From positions 28,069-90,508 of the forward strand of contig NMRA01000773.1 in NCBI GenBank assembly GCA_002633005.1: DNA of 62,440 nt, read 5' to 3'. This stretch comes from Phoronis australis (lineage: Eukaryota > Phoronida > Phoronidae). A model generated the notes under the pieces. It ran no database searches and was not told the origin of the DNA. It worked only from the letters and a program-made list of their open reading frames with translations. The position numbers and the translations under genes are program-made. Below, piece after piece: positions 20,386 to 34,416 of this stretch. How positions within the stretch are numbered: position 1 is the stretch's first letter; the number at the start of each line of letters is the position of its first letter.

Positions 20386-23300
20386 AAATGACACGTGTAT
20401 GCGTTTCGTGTGACTTGAGTTTCCTGCTCACTAAGCAGCAATTCAAGATCGGATGAGAGTTGCGATGTTTTTAAGCCCTCTTCGTTACATTGTCGGCGAG
20501 CGCGGAGTTGAATCCCACACAAAGATGGTTGAGTATTTTTTGTCGTATTTAAGTAGGCGTATCTGGTAACGTTACCGGCCTTGATTTCAACAAACGACTG
20601 GCAGACAATGGCGAGAATTCTTGATTTGTAAGGAGATCACACAACTACAACGGGTATTGTTGTTTTATAGCTTATGTCAATTGGCTAATCACTTCAAAGT
20701 TTATACCATCCATCTTCAACATTCCAGAAAATGCGGATTTTTGGCCGCAGAATCGATAGCGACCTTTAAAAATTCAACGTCGCCAGCTAAACTCCAGCGA
20801 AAAGACTCTTTAACCAGTGACGCCGCATAGAATGAAAGACAGAAAGAACAAACGAGTGTTTTCTGGAAATAAAAATGGCGTTTTGTAATTTCCCGAGCTC
20901 GGAACTAAAAAAAAAAAAACACGTTTTAGTGTTTACACTACCATTTTCAAGCGTTTTTTCTGAATTAAAAGGTCAAAAGCTGGTACAAATTTACCAAACT
21001 GTAAACAAAACCACTTGTTTTCCAGTTTTCCCCACGAGTGTAAACATTTAGACACAAAAACTTGAATTTTACAAGATGCATGCAGTAATAGTACCAATGC
21101 AGTGAAAATTAATAAATGAAATCGGTCACTGTGAATCAGCGTCCCCTTAGTTACGTATTCGCAACCGGTTTGATAACATTTTAAGCGGCTATAAACACAC
21201 ATTCCGTTTCTTCAAAGGTCCAACACGTGATCTAGATCACTATTTGAATAAGGCGAGAAGTGACTTCTAGACACGCACAAAATGACAGCATATTTACGTT
21301 CCTTGACATCAAGCCAAACTCATGATAATATGGCATGGATCTAAGTTGACTAATAACTAACTCAAGACCAATTTTATAGCGACAAATTATCTAAATAAAC
21401 AATTATTTCATGGATGGCGGGCTCATAGCGTAATTTTCATTTGGGAGCTCCTATATAATTCTTACGACAATGCTAGGTCCTGTCGAACAAAGAATGGTGG
21501 AACATGGTTTAACGCTCAATTTATTTTTTTTTCAAATTCTTTTCTCTATTTTTACTTCTAATATTTTGTGGTAGATTACCCGCCGTTCGTAAAAAAGTCA
21601 CAAACCATGTAAACACTCCAGTGGAATTTCCTTTCTCCTTTTGTCGGACTTGATGGAATGCAGATCCACTTTTAAGCCAAACTGTGTGCAAGACGAATTC
21701 ATTGAGTAGACGCAAACTGACCGAAATCAATGACTGAAATCAATGGTAACTCGACACGCAATCTAATCTGTCAATTCGATTTTGCCTGGCTGATTTTTTG
21801 GCGCTACATACAGATGGTTTCTCGCCTGGATTGGAATGTCAGCCACTAGAAGGATTGTTATGTCACGTGAGGAACCTTTGACGGGTCTTCAAATATTTTA
21901 CTTACTTCTGAGTGCACAACTACTTGAGGAGTGCCAGGCAGTGCCTGAGCCACTCCCATGTGATCCCAGAAGAGTGGAACTATCTGGGCAAGTGCGATTG
22001 CACTCGCACGCTTCGAATGCAGTGCTGTAGTGGTAAAATTAGAGGTAACTAGGCGCCCAGAGCCCACCGTATCACCTCGAGCACTGAACTTAACTTACGG
22101 TGTGTAGGCGCTATGTTCAAATGCCAAAAGGTGGTTGGCTGCGCCTACGTGCGCCTACGCCCCACAACGTACAGCACTGTTCGAATACCATGCATAGCGC
22201 GATTTCAGGAGCGTCCTGTAGACAAAAGCGAGATCAGGCAAATTCATGAGAGTGAAAGGCGAATGTCCGCGAGCATGCTTCAGTAATTTAAGTGATTACT
22301 TGTTGAGGAAGGAATTGGATTATGGGATGGAATTGAGAACACGTGGTTTCGTCGTCCATCTTAAATGTCCAATTAGATAGAGTATATATATTCACGTGCA
22401 GGTTAGTAAAACATGTTCTTGAAACTTATGTACGAGAAAGTCAAAGCTGCGATTAATTCTCAAAATACCCGGATGGTCTTAAACTCGTTATTATTTCTGA
22501 CAACTACGTACAATGTACGCTCTAATTCGGACGCATTTCAAATGCCTATGATGCCAGCCAATATACTGTAATTTGCGACGTAGCTACGTTGTTAGTGAAC
22601 CGCAAACAAAAGATTTTGAGTCTTTAAGCTACTGTAGTTAAAGCTTTGTACTATTGAAATTGCAAATTATTTCCATCACCGGTCATCTGATGACGAACGA
22701 AGTCGAGGATGGATAAAACCTTATTTCACAAGTAATCTGAAAGTTTTTATGTGCAAAAAACCCACAATACTCACAAAGTGATGACAAGAAAGCACTGCCT
22801 TCTCCGTTGGCTCACTATTTCAAGAGAAATCTGCATTTCATTTTCGGTTCCCCCGTACAGCGTCCTGACCAAATCACTTTACCTAGTTCTCTACTACGCT
22901 AGTGCGCATGGGCTATGCATGCCTAACTCGCAACCATAAAATCGTTTCTTATGGAATACAGTTACCCGTTTCCGTACCACGAAGGAAGATTTTTTCTCTG
23001 CAAGGTCGACGGAACTCGGTCCTAGCCACCCTTGCAATATTAGTCTAGTATTAACCTTTCACTGCCGGCCCTGAGCAGGTGAATCAAAATAGGGTTGCAA
23101 CGAAACTAAGCTGTCTTATTATCAAATAATCCTACGACATGCTATTGAGTTATTATCAAGCTAATTTTCTTATCCGAAAGCCAATTCTTTCCTGAACCAA
23201 GTGAACCATCATTTTGATACCGATTTTCAAAAAAAATATTGCTTGTGTGAATAATCACGTCAAAGTACGGCAAATTTAACAAGACCACAAGATTTTGTGA

Positions 23301-23667
23301 AATGACGTCAGAAATTTAACAACTAAAATGTTATATTTTCAAACGAATTTTCTTTTCTTGAAAATGAGTTATGCAGTACTTTGAATAAAGTTTCATATAA
23401 TTTAGTTTGGGTGGATTTCGTGTTTTGAGATTAACACGAAACTGGTACTGTTATTTCCATATCACTAAAAAGGCCAAAGATGGTCTTTTGCGTCTGATTT
23501 GTACCTGTCAGTTTCATAATCTAAGCCCAAACAATAAACCTAACAGCGACAGATGTTTGTGATATTGGAAATCTAGACTAGAGAGACGCCTGTGACGTCA
23601 TGATATGGGCAATATAATGATGATAGGGACAGCTGCCTCGATAAAGTCAGTTCTATGTAAACGTTTA
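20386..23667. other. non-coding stretch, nothing recognised
   Basis: Holds a 12-bp poly-A at about 20909-20920 and many short frames, none supported. A ccaggcagtgcctgag inverted pair at 21941-21956 is the only small structure noted. Confidence 0.45.
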
Positions 23668-23998
23668 AAGCTGCAACTCGTCCCGTTTACCTGGCTAAAA
23701 TACGAAAATCGAATGAACTCTTTTACTTTCATAAAATTGATCTCCTAATATTGCTTAACGTGAAAGGATTCCGTCTCCGTCACCAAATAACGTCACAGTC
23801 AACGCACCACTTTGAATTCGCCATTTCGCGGTTGGCCAACCTCAATAAACTCTGAAGCAAGTTTTTGAGTCGCTGACGATTTCGGTGTTCCTTTTGGTAA
23901 CGGAAATGGAATCCATTTTGGAATATTACGAAAGCAAAACGCGTAATTCTGTTTAAGATTTTTAGCCAGCTAAAGAAGCCGAAATGAGGCTTCAATAA
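23668..23998 (+). mobile_element. GGCTAAAA inverted-repeat MITE, most complete copy
   Basis: Left part TTTAAAGCTGCAACTCG with CCTGGCTAAAA; right part complemented TTTATTGAAGCCTCATTTCG with AGCTGGCTAAAA. The interior carries GGTTGGCCAACCTCAATAAA and TTTTGGTAACGGAAATGG, shared with 17.6, 20.2 and 35.1 kb. Non-coding. Confidence 0.6.
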
Positions 23999-25200
23999 AA
24001 ATTGTAGAAATTAGTGTCTATTTCCTTTACGGGTAGAAGTTCGCACTATAATCTCGGTCCACAAAATGATTAAGCCCCTCGTTGCTTAAGATCATTCTAG
24101 TCGAGACAAATAATGCCCATTCAACACAACTAGAAATGCTCTAAAACCAACTAAATTTATTACGTTTTTTTTCGTTCAAAATTATTTTTGGCTGTGCACC
24201 ACCATCACAACCACCAAAATGGCTGCCGTAATGAGTCACAGCTGACTCACGCATTGTTGGTACTCATTTAACCCCGCCCACTTTAATAAAAATCAAAATG
24301 AATAGAAACAGTGCTGAAAGATACGAAATTCATGTATTTTAGTGATCGTCTGACGAAATTCACCATGTGTTCTGAATCTGTGAATGTAAAGGAAGGATGT
24401 GTATACATGTACATTTAATGTGAGATAAACTGTTAAAATGCATACTTAGTGTCAAAACTATGGTCAATATTTAACCAAGGCGAAGTACAGCGTACAGAAA
24501 CTGACCGAATGCAGCCCCCCTAGCGGACAAGACCAAAATATTTTACAGACACATTCTGTTCAAGTCACAATAATTAAAAAGCAAAACTTGCCGTTGAAAT
24601 TACAAGTGATATTCTGTTGCACACGTACATACATCTGTACAACCTGACAAATGCATTTTCTGGAGAGGATCATTGAATTTTGAGTGATTTCATCGTTTTT
24701 CGAATGCATCGAGGGGCGGTTGTTGCCTTGCAAACATCCGGTGACATCGCAAAAAAATTGAGGACGTGTAACCTGAACCATACTTTGCGTTTTAGGAGGT
24801 GAGATTTGATTTCATTGTCACTAGATAGCGCTTGCCTAGAGCGTCTTTCGCGCAGAAGACTGTAACATTGTTTGATGCATTTTGAGACTAGTATTTACTT
24901 CTGTAGTTTTCTATTATAGTTACTTAAACGTCAACACTCGATGCTTAGCCATACTTCAAGTCGCATTTGGCGACCTGGTCAAAACCCCAGTTCTCGGTTT
25001 CATGAAACAGTCCAGAAATCGGGATTCAACAAAGTTCCTGATATCATTTGCGTATTTGCGTAATACTTTGAACAATAAAATTTCCAAATAACATAACTAA
25101 AACAGAGCCCTTAATTCAATCAATTAGGGACTTAGTTCTTAAATTAGGGGCGTTACATGAATATATCCCTACTTATTTTTCAATAACAATAAGAATTCAA
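23999..25200. other. non-coding stretch with a duplicated flank
   Basis: gtcaacactcga...agtcgcatttggcgac at about 24930-24974 is repeated at 25638-25684 on the other side of the 36-bp array. Nothing else recognised. Confidence 0.45.
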
Positions 25201-25488
25201 CGTACAATTAACCCTAGATTTGCCTTAGTAAAGAGACGTACAGTTAACGCTAGATTTGCCTCCGTAGAGAAAAGTACAGTTAACGCTAGATTTGCCTCAG
25301 TAAAGAAAAGTACAGTTAACGATAGATTTGTCTCAGTAAAGAAAAGTACAATTAACGCTAGATTTGCCTTAGTAAAGAGACGCACAGTTAACGATAGATT
25401 TGCCTCATTAAAGAGACGTACAGTTAACACTAGATTTGCCTCAGTAAAGTGACGTACAGTTAACGCTAGGTTTGCCTCAGTAAAAAGA
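25201..25488 (+). repeat. minisatellite, 8 units of 36 bp
   Basis: Eight head-to-tail 36-bp units built on cgtacagttaacgctagatt then tgcctcagtaaagaga, from 25201 to 25488 without gaps. The length is a multiple of three, so the minus strand shows a 12-residue periodic frame (FTEANLALTVRL). Substitutions between units change residues freely, which argues against selection on a protein. Confidence 0.93.
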
Positions 25489-25686
25489 CTCAAACAGTGT
25501 AAGAAAGGACAACGAATGTTGTGAAAATCTCAAGAATGCGCAGGCAATTTACGGAACTTATACCTGAGTCCTTATTTGAACTGTTTCATTCAACCGGACA
25601 CTGATCCCCAAACGAAATATTTAGTCGTAAAACAAAGAAGTCAACACTCGAAGCTTGAATGAACGCCCAGTCGCATTTGGCGACAT

Positions 25687-25936
25687 GGGGCTCGTTCCAA
25701 CGAAATTGACTTAGCTAAGACAAATCTTAAATTTTATTTAATTTTAAAATACAAGTTAAATTTGTCTCAAAACCAATTCAAAAAACAGATCTTAAGTTCG
25801 ACTTAAGTGTGTGACATAATTTTTGTCTTAATTTTGACTAACTTACCGAATGTGGAAGTTTCAAAGTTTGGAATTTAAGACAAATATTAAACTTAAGTCA
25901 AAAATGAACTTAAGTAAGTTTCTTGGAACAGGCCCC
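25687..25936. mobile_element. Harbinger-like MITE
   Basis: The 250-bp segment begins GGGGCTCGTTCCAACGAAAT and ends, complemented, GGGGCCTGTTCCAAGAAACT, with TTRACTTAR continuing on both arms. The interior is rich in cttaag/gacaaat motifs that are also inverted. The end sequence resembles PIF/Harbinger MITEs. No convincing 3-bp target duplication could be fixed. Confidence 0.6.
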
Positions 25937-26171
25937 TGGCCAATATCCTAGGTTTTCAAGCGAAATCTGAGGTCGCCAAACCAACTGAAAAATCTCTAGC
26001 GTCAAAATGAATTCAGAGCGTTTCCATCCGGTGTCAGAGTTCGTCGGTCGACAAAAGAGGTCGAACGCCAAGCAAAGTTTTGCACTCCTTCGATTCCTCC
26101 CGTAATGCCTAGTTGTACGGGTTCGTTATCTACCTCAAATCCTCCCGCCGGCGTATGAAGATAAAAGGAAA

Positions 26172-26747
26172 ACGGCCGCACTGGCTGGTTCCCCATGTGC
26201 CTAGCCAGCGCGCAGGTTTCACGCGCTTTTGCATTGGTTGATGTAACCTCAGCAGTTATTGGTTAGCTTTACAACACCGTAAAAATGGCGGACTGTGAAC
26301 GATTTTTAGCCTTGTCATGCAAGTGGCGTCGCAGCAACTATTTCGTTTCTGCTGTGATGTTTAATAGTCGCGTGCTTGAAGCAAATACAGATATCTGGCC
26401 GATTTATATGACCGGTGTGTTATTCATACTATATGAACACAGGACTGTATCGTAAACAAAAGTCATCGACAGTAGAAAGATGCACTCCGAAGTGGCGCAA
26501 CCACAATTTCTAGGATTCACATTTCCTGAACATAAATTTTAATCACCTATTTGTCTGTACAACAGACCACATTTACACTTCTGTCCATCAGTCATGCCAG
26601 TTTGTTTGCGTAAAGCGCTGCCTGTTGAGAATTCGAGTAGCCAATCAGAAACGCCGGTGTAAAAAATTCTCGAGGAAAATTAAGTGATACCTGAGTGCTG
26701 GCTACCGACCACCTAGGGGCACGCAAGGAACCAGCGAGACGGCTGCA
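26172..26747 (+). mobile_element. MULE-like MITE copy 2 with target duplication
   Basis: The element runs 26181-26738: left CTGGCTGGTTCCCC, right complemented CTCGCTGGTTCCTTGCG. It is bracketed by ACGGCCGCA (26172-26180) and ACGGCTGCA (26739-26747), a 9-bp duplication with one mismatch. The interior aligns with copies 1 and 3. A 9-10 bp duplication is typical of Mutator-like elements. Confidence 0.75.
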
Positions 26748-29700
26748 TCGACTGATGGCCCGAATTTCGCCGACGTTACCCGATTTTTGACGAACAATTC
26801 CGACTTGTTTGTGTTTACTAACTTGTTGCAATCCAAACGTGGTGGCAATTGCTCTGATTTCACGAAATGAACGGAGCAATTGTGAATAAAAGGTAATAAA
26901 TTGAGGAAAAGTGTAATCAATTTAAAGTTTGGAAGTTAGCACGAACTTTGAAACGAAGGGAATTAGTGTCTGACTTAGATACTCGAAATTACGACATCGT
27001 GGCGACTTGTATTTTTCCCATGACGGCAAACACAATCTGAGGTTCCAGTGGCGACCTGCACTCAAAAAGCAATAGTCCTGTGCTTTCAATTCTGGTGCAC
27101 GTCATTGACAAGTGCTGTTTTCCGTCATATTTATTACACGCCATCAAGTTATCTGTCGTTCCGCTCAATGTTTTTTGGGGGGTCACGGTTGAATTGACTT
27201 CCCGTAATTTCACTGAAGTATAGTGCATACTGGATTGAGCCTTTTAATTTTGTGCTGCATTTGAAGGCAACTACATTTTCTTGATTTTTGAGTCTGTTCT
27301 GACTCCTTGACCCACTTTTTGCTCATCCCTGTTTCTTAAATCTTTACTGTTTGGAAGGGAATAGTTGAAAGTTAGCAGGACATCTGGTTACCTTGAGATA
27401 CTTCGGATTTGTAAAATCATGGGTTAGTCGACGCCCGATTTTCCCCTGATTTATTAAATCTGGAAAGTTTTGGCAATCTGGAGACACTGCCTCTCAATTC
27501 GTAGTGGTGAATGGTAGCGTTGAGATGAAACTACAGGTTTGGTGTATTTCTATTCGTTTTCTAAACTGATTTTGGATTCAGATTCAACGGATTTTCGAAA
27601 TATTTGGCCCACTATACTCTTCAGATTTTCATGTTTTGCGCACCCGATGGAACAAGCGTCGGAGCTGCCAAGATTTGGTTTTTCAAGCCCAAACTCAGCC
27701 CGCAACAACCGTCAACACGATGTACATGTATTTGAAAAACGGCAGAATTGCCCTAGACGGAAGTTTAAAATTGATTTTTAAATAAACTTAAATGTGTCTT
27801 GAACTGAGGTGCTACTTGTATCTTGAGTAGGATCCAACTAACCTCCGTCCTATGACGTCATCTCAGATTATTGTCTTTGATAGTAAAAACTAATCTATTT
27901 AATAACGTGATCTTGACAAATATTTTAGAACACAGGTGGAATAGATCATTACTTATACAATTTGGCGGTCTGTGATATTGAGTCTGCGGTTGAATTAAAA
28001 AAAAAAAGTTTTTTCCTTTGATTCCTTCATTGTCCTGTGTTAGAGTATGTGTATTTGCATAAACCATAACCGCCAATATATACCATCAAATGATGGCAAT
28101 GGTTACGGATATTAATTGCCTTGACATGTTTTGAGTGTCTTCAAAGGATTTTCCACTCACCTATGAATCATCATGATGGAGATTGGAAAAAACTGATATC
28201 ATTCTGAGAAACAGCAAAATGCGCCGACGTTCACGGCATACATTGCTGCCTTCGGCACATATTGCCACCTGTGTAGAGTGCGACAATATACACTGTATGC
28301 TGTCACATTGTGATGGCGCATATTGTAGCTCCCTAAAAGCATCTACCCTTAGCGAAATTGCGTAGCTGTGTACATATCGTCCTACGCAAAACTCTGTGAA
28401 GGCATGGGTGAATCTAAACTTTGGCAACCCGCAAGGCGGGGGAGACTCTAGATATTTTACCTGCAATATGTAATTTGCCCATCGACAATTGTCTATAATC
28501 GAAAACCCTTTGAAAACCAACACCAGGGAATGAAGACAAATCGACTCCCGTATGTGCGTATTTACGCCCATGCGCCTATGAGCATCCGAAACTATGCGTT
28601 TTTTCGAAACTTTACTCAGGTGCTTGGCATATAACAGTATGTGCCTGGTCGCTTTAAGACGCATCTGTGAATTCCTTGTACAGGCGTTTGCCTAACCCGT
28701 TGGTTTTTGGGAAGGAAAGCAAGTTATAAACTTTTAAGGTCAAATAAGTGATTACATCAAAAGCATTCCGAGCACAAAAGCACGTACATGCATTACAATT
28801 TCACAAATACTCAAGTCAAGTTCAAAATAGCATCAGAATACCAACTACAAATTGATAACTAACTCTAGACGTTTATAACGTTTATAAATATGTAAATCTT
28901 GAATAGACGTTGAAAAATCTCAAAATTTAAAAATGTGGTCCGCGCACCACCAGCTGGCCGTATCGTTAGGTTATGTGATGTAGCCAACAAATGGCGTCCA
29001 AAAGAGACAAATATGTTGTATTTTACTTTAAAAACATATAGACTGCAGCGTCCCTTTCATGATTCTCTCTGTATTAATTTAGATAAAATTTAAGGACAAA
29101 ATGCCGTAGTCCTGTTTGATGAAATTCCCAAGACTAAAACTAAAACTAAGGCCGAAATGGGTATAAACTAAGCCCGGACCAAAATTTTAAGACTACTATC
29201 ACTGTGAACTATTGAGGAATAAATTTAGTTGATATTTTCTCAATCTAATGTCGCTAAACATGCCCAAGTAGACGGTCATACGACGACGCCTTTTCTGGGA
29301 ACACCGATAACACAGAAACAATGTAACGTAGACCCGCATGGGTGGGTTTCTCTGTATCCAGATCAAAGATTAGGATGCATTTCGGTGAATCACATAAAAG
29401 CAATTCGACCTGATTTGAATTTAAACTTTCTTGTTTATCAAACTCAGGTCCAGCATCTTTAAACTAGCGTCAACATGGTCACTTTGGGCCGCTCTTATAA
29501 AACTGTTTTCTGTTGCTTCGTGGTAAAAAGTTTCATTGGTTCATGACCACGCGCAATCAAATTACAGCGAAAACACAATCGAAATCAACGCCTTTTTCAT
29601 CAATAAAGCTGTTCCCACCTTCGATGTGCAATGCATGTATGTTAGTACCTGGGACTTATTCAAATCATCATTGACAAAATCAATTGAACTCTCGCAAAAT

Positions 29701-32073
29701 AAGTTATATACTTCTAATCCTGATATCTAAAGCATTATTTGGATTTGGAATTACGTTAACTACATAAAACACCACAAAAATCCTGCTCCGTGAACATCAA
29801 GTACCTACAAACAATGTGCTTTCTAATATCAATGCACCTAACGTATATACACGAATTTAGACCCAAGTGTCTGACTGTGAAGCCGTGACTATATCCATGT
29901 ACCTACTGTACATGTAGGCGCGAAGTACCTTAATAAACATGATTTTTTACATTGAATCTTATGAAGCTTGATTGATTTGTTTATTTGGTACATTTTATCG
30001 TGTTTTCAATTAAACAGTAGTCACTTACTGTAATTATAAGCTCCCGTGTACCAGCTGCGTTCTACGCCGTTAGACCGCAAAAGGTAGGCAATCGAAACGG
30101 GCCTTAATGACAACAGGTGTCAGTGAACAATTCTCACTGGGTCTTGCTGGGCACTGTGCACATCGTTGGACTTGCCGCCTTTCTTCGACTCAGTTGCAAC
30201 TCTATAATAAAACGAAAAATTATGAGTCATTTCACTTCAAAACGCTACACATGACCATGCGTTAGGTATTTTAGGTATTCCCGTTAGGGGACAGTTTTGA
30301 GTTTTATGGGGGTTCTAGTTGGTCGCCGATGGTGAGCAGATGTGTGTCATGATTTATCTGAACACTGAGGCTGGACTTCATGTTTTCTTCATACTTTCTA
30401 AATAATGAACGTTATTTGTTTATGTGGTGAGCCTTTGCTACGGTGCGAACAGCAGCGTCAGTGTATGGAACTTGACTGCATTATTTTGGTGAACTTATGG
30501 AGTCAATGGAACACGTGACGACGCCTTGGTGATGAAGACTGAAGATGCCGCAAGTTTCAAGTTTTGGACTGTTGGTGCTGACGTTCGACCATGTCTTCGT
30601 CCCAAGTTTCGCGTAACTCGTGCATTATGAAATCGCATAAAAAACACGGATGACCCCACCACCACTTGCCAGGCAAACACCCCTGGAGAAACAGTTTTCC
30701 ATTCTCTGAAATTTTTCTTCATGACTTTAAAAAACCTGGACAAGCCTTCGCTGAACTGTACTGTAAATCCGTGTAATAGAAGTTATCTTGCACTTGTTCA
30801 AACTACATGTATGTATGGATAACAGCACATTTTCAAGTGCTGAACGAAGACGACCCATTAAGAGCTGAAGACCCATATACGACAGCGTGCTGACCTGATC
30901 CTCCAGCACTGGTAATTTACAAAACAATGTTCGCCAAATTTCTCTCTTTTCTAGATGTTTTGCCCCTGCCCCCCGTCCTTCGCATGTGCAGGCCGCCACT
31001 AAGGTTTCATCCTAACGCCTGCCAGTTATTGGGATGAGGCACCTACCCTCCCCGTTCCGCAGCTTCATACGTACATGCACCTGTTTAGTATGGTGCACCG
31101 ACTCCACCCCATCGCTTGTAACACCTATGCGATTTTACTCAATCAAACTGAGTAGTACAGTATGGTTTTCCTAATATTTTCCACTAATTTTTGTGTGTCT
31201 AGAAGACTTAAGCGCACATTCAAAGCAATGCTTTTAATTTTCATAAGTTGTTTGGTCTGGAATCAATTGCTTCACCACAGTGCTGAATTTGGGATTGTAC
31301 TAATAGCTTCTGTCGACAAGGTTTGCCCCCGTTTCGACATGAATTTGGAAAAAACCGTCTTTATAACTGTCATTTCCCCTCGGGTCGTCACACCGTGAGA
31401 ATCCCAAAGGGTGGCTTTACTTCTAAAAGAATCGGGATTTAAATGTACTCAAATAAGTACAACAAGCGACGTCACTAATATGAATCCGCGGGGGTTTGAA
31501 CAAATAGTTGAATTCAAAACTATTGCTAAACAATGGACAGAAGACGGATTTGTAACTCCAATCTTAAAAACTGTGACCTCCGTCAGAAGCTTAACCGTAA
31601 CCCAACGCCATCTAAATATCAGGCCACGTGTGGACACATTGGCACGCTCATGTATCTAACAGTCGAAGCCCAAGGTTTGCATCTGCACTTGTATGTGGGC
31701 AGTGAATGTGAACTGTCCCTGTAACCCTCGGAGTGAGTGAACTCTACGCAACTGCCTGTCAAAAGCGAGCCCATTTGGATTAAACTTCAGGTGTATGTAG
31801 GACCTTATCGACAAGTCTGTGCACTCGGCCAGGTATCTACAACACTAGAGTATAACTTAAGACAATTACAGACATTTTATGAAAACATAAATCCTGTAGA
31901 ATTTAAATTTGACTGCATACTGATCTGCCGTTGATTGGGTCACTGCATTTGACATGTTGCTTGAAAGTTACAAATGTAGCAAAACAGCGCTAAATGACAA
32001 ACATTCGTTTGTTACAAATATTCAAGATGGAATCTGAAGACGTTGTTCTAAAATCGACGCACAGTATACATGT
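26748..32073. other. 5.3 kb non-coding stretch, nothing recognised
   Basis: The longest frame, 28664-28161 on minus (167 codons), has no domain, no splice signals and no similarity I recognise. No element ends or RNA genes were identified here. A distal host intron or regulatory DNA would look the same. Confidence 0.4.
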
Positions 32074-32327
32074 ACTAGTCTAGACGCATTTCTTGGAAAG
32101 AGCCCTGTATAAGGTTCTAGAAGCATTTTTTAGTAAAAGTTGGGAACAAGACTTTTTCACACAATCAGGGTATGGCGAATTCAACTAACCCTGTTCCCAA
32201 GCCGAATTTTGCATTTTTGACCATCTAATTTGCATAAACAAAATGGCGGCCAAATTGTCAACTTCAGATGTATTTTTGTAATAGAAATCACCATATACCA
32301 TTTAAAATGGTGAAATGTCTCACCTGT

Positions 32328-32943
32328 NNNNNNNNNNNNNNNNNNNNNNNNNNNNNNNNNNNNNNNNNNNNNNNNNNNNNNNNNNNNNNNNNNNNNNNNN
32401 NNNNNNNNNNNNNNNNNNNNNNNNNNNNNNNNNNNNNNNNNNNNNNNNNNNNNNNNNNNNNNNNNNNNNNNNNNNNNNNNNNNNNNNNNNNNNNNNNNNN
32501 NNNNNNNNNNNNNNNNNNNNNNNNNNNNNNNNNNNNNNNNNNNNNNNNNNNNNNNNNNNNNNNNNNNNNNNNNNNNNNNNNNNNNNNNNNNNNNNNNNNN
32601 NNNNNNNNNNNNNNNNNNNNNNNNNNNNNNNNNNNNNNNNNNNNNNNNNNNNNNNNNNNNNNNNNNNNNNNNNNNNNNNNNNNNNNNNNNNNNNNNNNNN
32701 NNNNNNNNNNNNNNNNNNNNNNNNNNNNNNNNNNNNNNNNNNNNNNNNNNNNNNNNNNNNNNNNNNNNNNNNNNNNNNNNNNNNNNNNNNNNNNNNNNNN
32801 NNNNNNNNNNNNNNNNNNNNNNNNNNNNNNNNNNNNNNNNNNNNNNNNNNNNNNNNNNNNNNNNNNNNNNNNNNNNNNNNNNNNNNNNNNNNNNNNNNNN
32901 NNNNNNNNNNNNNNNNNNNNNNNNNNNNNNNNNNNNNNNNNNN
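32328..32943. other. assembly gap (616 N)
   Basis: Unsequenced run of N. It cuts the C-terminal part of the pseudogene in the surrounding element. Frames reported across it are artefacts. Confidence 1.
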
Positions 32944-34416
32944 CGGGCGTGCCATGAAGTTGAATTGTTTTAGGACAGTCGATGTGTTAACTACTAATAC
33001 TTCGGCAAGTGAAGATTTATCTCCAGTGCGCAATGTGCCACTCGTTTCTGTAAGAAAACATGGACTGGAAGAAGCTCGCGTTTGAGCACAGACGGCAAAT
33101 CAACTGGCCGACCCGCCATATAAGCCGTAGCTAGGCAGCGAAGTATATCTCTCTCTGCCTTAAGAACTATTTTCTTGTCTTTGTCTTTGTCTTTGGTTTG
33201 TTTCACCACATCATATAAGTTGGCAAGTGTTGGGGCATTATTTTTGTGCATAGGCGCGTGAATTGACATGTCTGAATTATCGCATTGCTCAGTGATAATC
33301 GGTCTCGAACAAATTTCTTAATTTGTTCGTGTCCAAGTTCCTTGGCATGTAAAAGTGACTCTTGGATTAGTGCTGTTACTAGGTCTTTTGGTGCAAGGTT
33401 TTGTGGCAGCTAAGGCCTTGCGGACGAGAAGACCTTCAATGCATATAGAATGCGTAAAGAAGGGAACTCTAGAAAGTTGCCTCGTGGCTTTGTTATGAAA
33501 CTATGTATTCCCACAGCAGTAAGTTTGTTCAGCTATATGAGATTTCAGATTAAATGAGAGTGTCCACCTCTATAGAGCTGACGAGGTTTTGGTATTACCG
33601 ATGATACCACCTCCTTTTTGCCTGCCCTATTTACCCACTGGTCAGAATCTACCTGACAGAGCATATGAGGAGATCACTTGAGTACAAAATTTCCTGTTTG
33701 AAACTCTGACCAAACAGACTGAGGAAGCAGATGCATCTCGGCTAAAAAGACCGCATCCCACTCAAGCATAATTCGGTGGGGCAGCACGAGAGTAAATGAA
33801 TAGAGATGCAGTTCCAAAATACCATCCCGTTGAGAGCATGTACTTTTATGTTGGAACCATGTACATGTAACTCCACCAGAAGCTGAAATTCACATCATCA
33901 GAACTACTGTTGACAAAATGCCCAGGAGTTTCTTGAACTTATCATAATTGAGAAATGTTAAAACTCCGGAATTTTCTGTGGATCATCATCTGCAGACATA
34001 CTGGTAATACAAGCATGACAGTCGCTTCGGCAATAAACGAGAGAACGCTTGGCACATGCAGGAGATGCCACTGAGCTTGCAAAGACAGTTTGTGTGCCCT
34101 CATACTGTAGCTTTGCTGTACGACTTTCCACTGAGGAGCAGTTCCATAGGTCTTGACCAAGTACTGCATTTTCTATACACACCTCAGCTTTTCCGGAATC
34201 AGTCATGTGATCTTCTATGGCCTTGATACAGTTCACTGATACGTGAAGAACCACTAAACGATGTACTGTATTAACATATTTTGGTATTCTGGGACCGACC
34301 ACGTAAGCTCCACTACTCTGCAGCAGAGTGCTTGGTCGACTGTGAGGACGGCATGTTCCTGTCCAAAATGGGACGATATGGCCATGCATCTCTTTACAAC
34401 AGTATTTAAAAGTCAC
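32944..34416 (-). pseudogene. element-borne uncharacterised ORF, frameshifted
   Basis: Minus-strand blocks follow in order. 34416-33958 is a Cys-rich frame (KYCCKEMHGHIVPFW; CRSDCHACITSM). About 33820-33600 includes EWDAVFLAEMHLLPQSVW and an in-frame stop. About 33415-33280 reads NLAPKDLVTALIQESLLHAK. 33269-33085 reads KIVLKAERDILRCLATAY then DLPSVLKRELLPV. After a one-base shift comes SGTLRTGDKSSLAEVLVV, running to the gap. The LKAER...VLKxELxPVP...GTLRTGDKSSL pattern matches, from memory, an uncharacterised protein family common in coral, hemichordate and fish genomes; its function is unknown. At least three frame breaks make this copy dead. Confidence 0.5.

Noticed and set aside
25197-25493. 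12-residue periodic minus-strand frame
   Set aside because: Result of a 36-bp tandem unit; residue changes are not conservative.
26592-26920. Minus-strand frames of 95 and 72 codons
   Set aside because: They cover the right end of MITE copy 2; the same peptide appears at 54663-54878 in copy 3 only because the repeat is shared.
28161-28664. 167-codon minus-strand frame, the longest gap-free frame after the retroelement
   Set aside because: No recognisable motif and no start or splice context; the overlapping plus-strand frame is equally open.
32268-33085. Long frames over 229-256 codons
   Set aside because: Almost wholly N; artefact of the assembly gap.
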